Positions 63,106-64,000 of a DNA stretch of 64,000 nucleotides are shown here, in pieces (the first letter of the stretch is position 1; every line of letters begins with the position of its first letter). The notes beneath the pieces are model-generated. The model searched no databases and was not told the DNA's origin. It saw nothing but the letters and a program-made list of their open reading frames with translations. Source of the stretch: Citrus sinensis. Its lineage: Eukaryota; Streptophyta; Magnoliopsida; Sapindales; Rutaceae. The stretch lies in the NCBI RefSeq assembly GCF_022201045.2, contig NC_068558.1, positions 930,001 to 994,000 of the forward strand. Direction: 5' to 3'. The position numbers and the translations under genes are program-made.

Positions 63106-64000
63106 GTTTTTTAAAGTAAGCCCAATTCTTTGTGCTACAGAGGATACCTAAATACAGAAATAAATTGGAATCAGAAACTTGAATTAGAAGAGAGTTTGAT
63201 TGTATGAAACAACTGGGCATTTGGCAAAGATTGAACATTAGAGCTACGACTGACCTGATGTACGAAGTTCTTACTGCGCGCGTGTCTGGCTTGATCTTGC
63301 TCGTACACATCGCCGTACGGATTCTACTTCTCATCAGAATTGAGTTCAGCTGGAGTTTGAAAGTTGACTCAAGTTAACCAAATCTTTTTTGCTTTATATC
63401 CGTTCATTCGGAGCAAGAAGAAAGTACAAAAATCCCCCGTCCTTAAAGCAGCGCTTTCGTTATAATTGTAGTATTGTAGTGTGCAAAAAGCATACGGTTA
63501 ACGCTGAACTATGGTTGGTTACATTTTAAAATTCTGTGTGTCATTTTAGTTGATTTTATTAGTTAAATGAACTAGCACACATCTTCGCCGTGCAATTGAC
63601 ATCATACTTGGAGGCCTGGCAACTGAGCGCGTTGTTTGTTGGGCTAAACCAACCCAAGATAATTTCGGCACGTTAGCAAAAGTTAACAAGCCCAACTATT
63701 CATTAAAGCCCACAAAGCGAAAATACATAAGTCTGTAGATGCTAACTTATTCTTGACTTCTTGTCAAAGAATTCGGGTGGGTGAGGCTGAAGCGAGGCCT
63801 ATCCATTCAGAAACATCCAAATCTGACGTGCTTGTTTTTAACTTAACGACTTAATTGATTTTATTTCAGTCACTTGAGTTATGAAACACCTATTTAGAAT
63901 TCAAATTGCACTAAAATATTTAATAAACACTAAATATTGTAATTTAAAAATTAAGTTAATTTGATTTTATATTTGTTTGATGAAAAATTTTCTACATCTT
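63106..64000. other. Upstream region of the DUF7356-like gene and window end
   Basis: Contains the probable 5' UTR with intron (63254-63148) and a promoter region. Nothing else is recognised from 63400 to the end. Confidence 0.5.

Noticed and set aside
63053-63334. 93-aa reverse frame upstream of the DUF7356-like gene as the true N-terminus
   Set aside because: It is out of frame with the signal peptide and exon 2; the region is more likely 5' UTR with an intron.

Overview
The window is eukaryotic nuclear DNA from a flowering plant, most likely a eudicot (possibly a woody rosid; species not provable from sequence alone). The evidence is AT-rich intergenic DNA, genes split by short GT-AG introns, and plant-specific families (ATL RING-H2 ligases, nsLTPs, a GH9 endoglucanase with a C-terminal CBM49-like module, a clade-A-like PP2C). 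Small transposons and SINE-like retroposons lie between and inside the genes.

Layout. 24-6179 and 7916-9616 hold two tandem ATL20/21/22-type RING-H2 genes. The first is split in its first exon by a 3.6 kb CACTA-type transposon (507-4089) that carries a fragment of a ribosomal protein L27a gene. 10300-12650 holds two damaged nsLTP copies and a degenerate repeat. 13882-17838 (+) is a mitochondrial OXA1 insertase (9 exons, 436 aa). 22759-29133 (+) is a LACS4-like long-chain acyl-CoA synthetase (19 exons, 662 aa). 34479-31748 (-) is an LRR protein (6 exons, 593 aa). 39547-41666 (+) is a decayed PP2C. 47413-43729 (-) is a secreted endo-beta-1,4-glucanase (9 exons, 629 aa). 47.4-60.3 kb has no convincing gene but several transposon relics and a G-box cluster. 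63105-60287 (-) encodes an uncharacterised type I membrane protein (4 exons, 372 aa).

Exon models were built by hand from GT-AG sites, reading-phase continuity and family similarity. For every intact gene the exon lengths sum to a whole number of codons. The genes are not an operon and have unrelated roles: ubiquitin ligation, lipid transfer, mitochondrial membrane insertion, fatty-acid activation and cell-wall modification. I see no clearly new multi-gene system. The most notable points are the gene-fragment-carrying CACTA element inside the ATL exon, the PP2C that has lost metal-binding residues, two LRR introns that could be retained in frame (one GC-AG), a partly duplicated exon in OXA1, and SINE-like insertions with clear target-site duplications.
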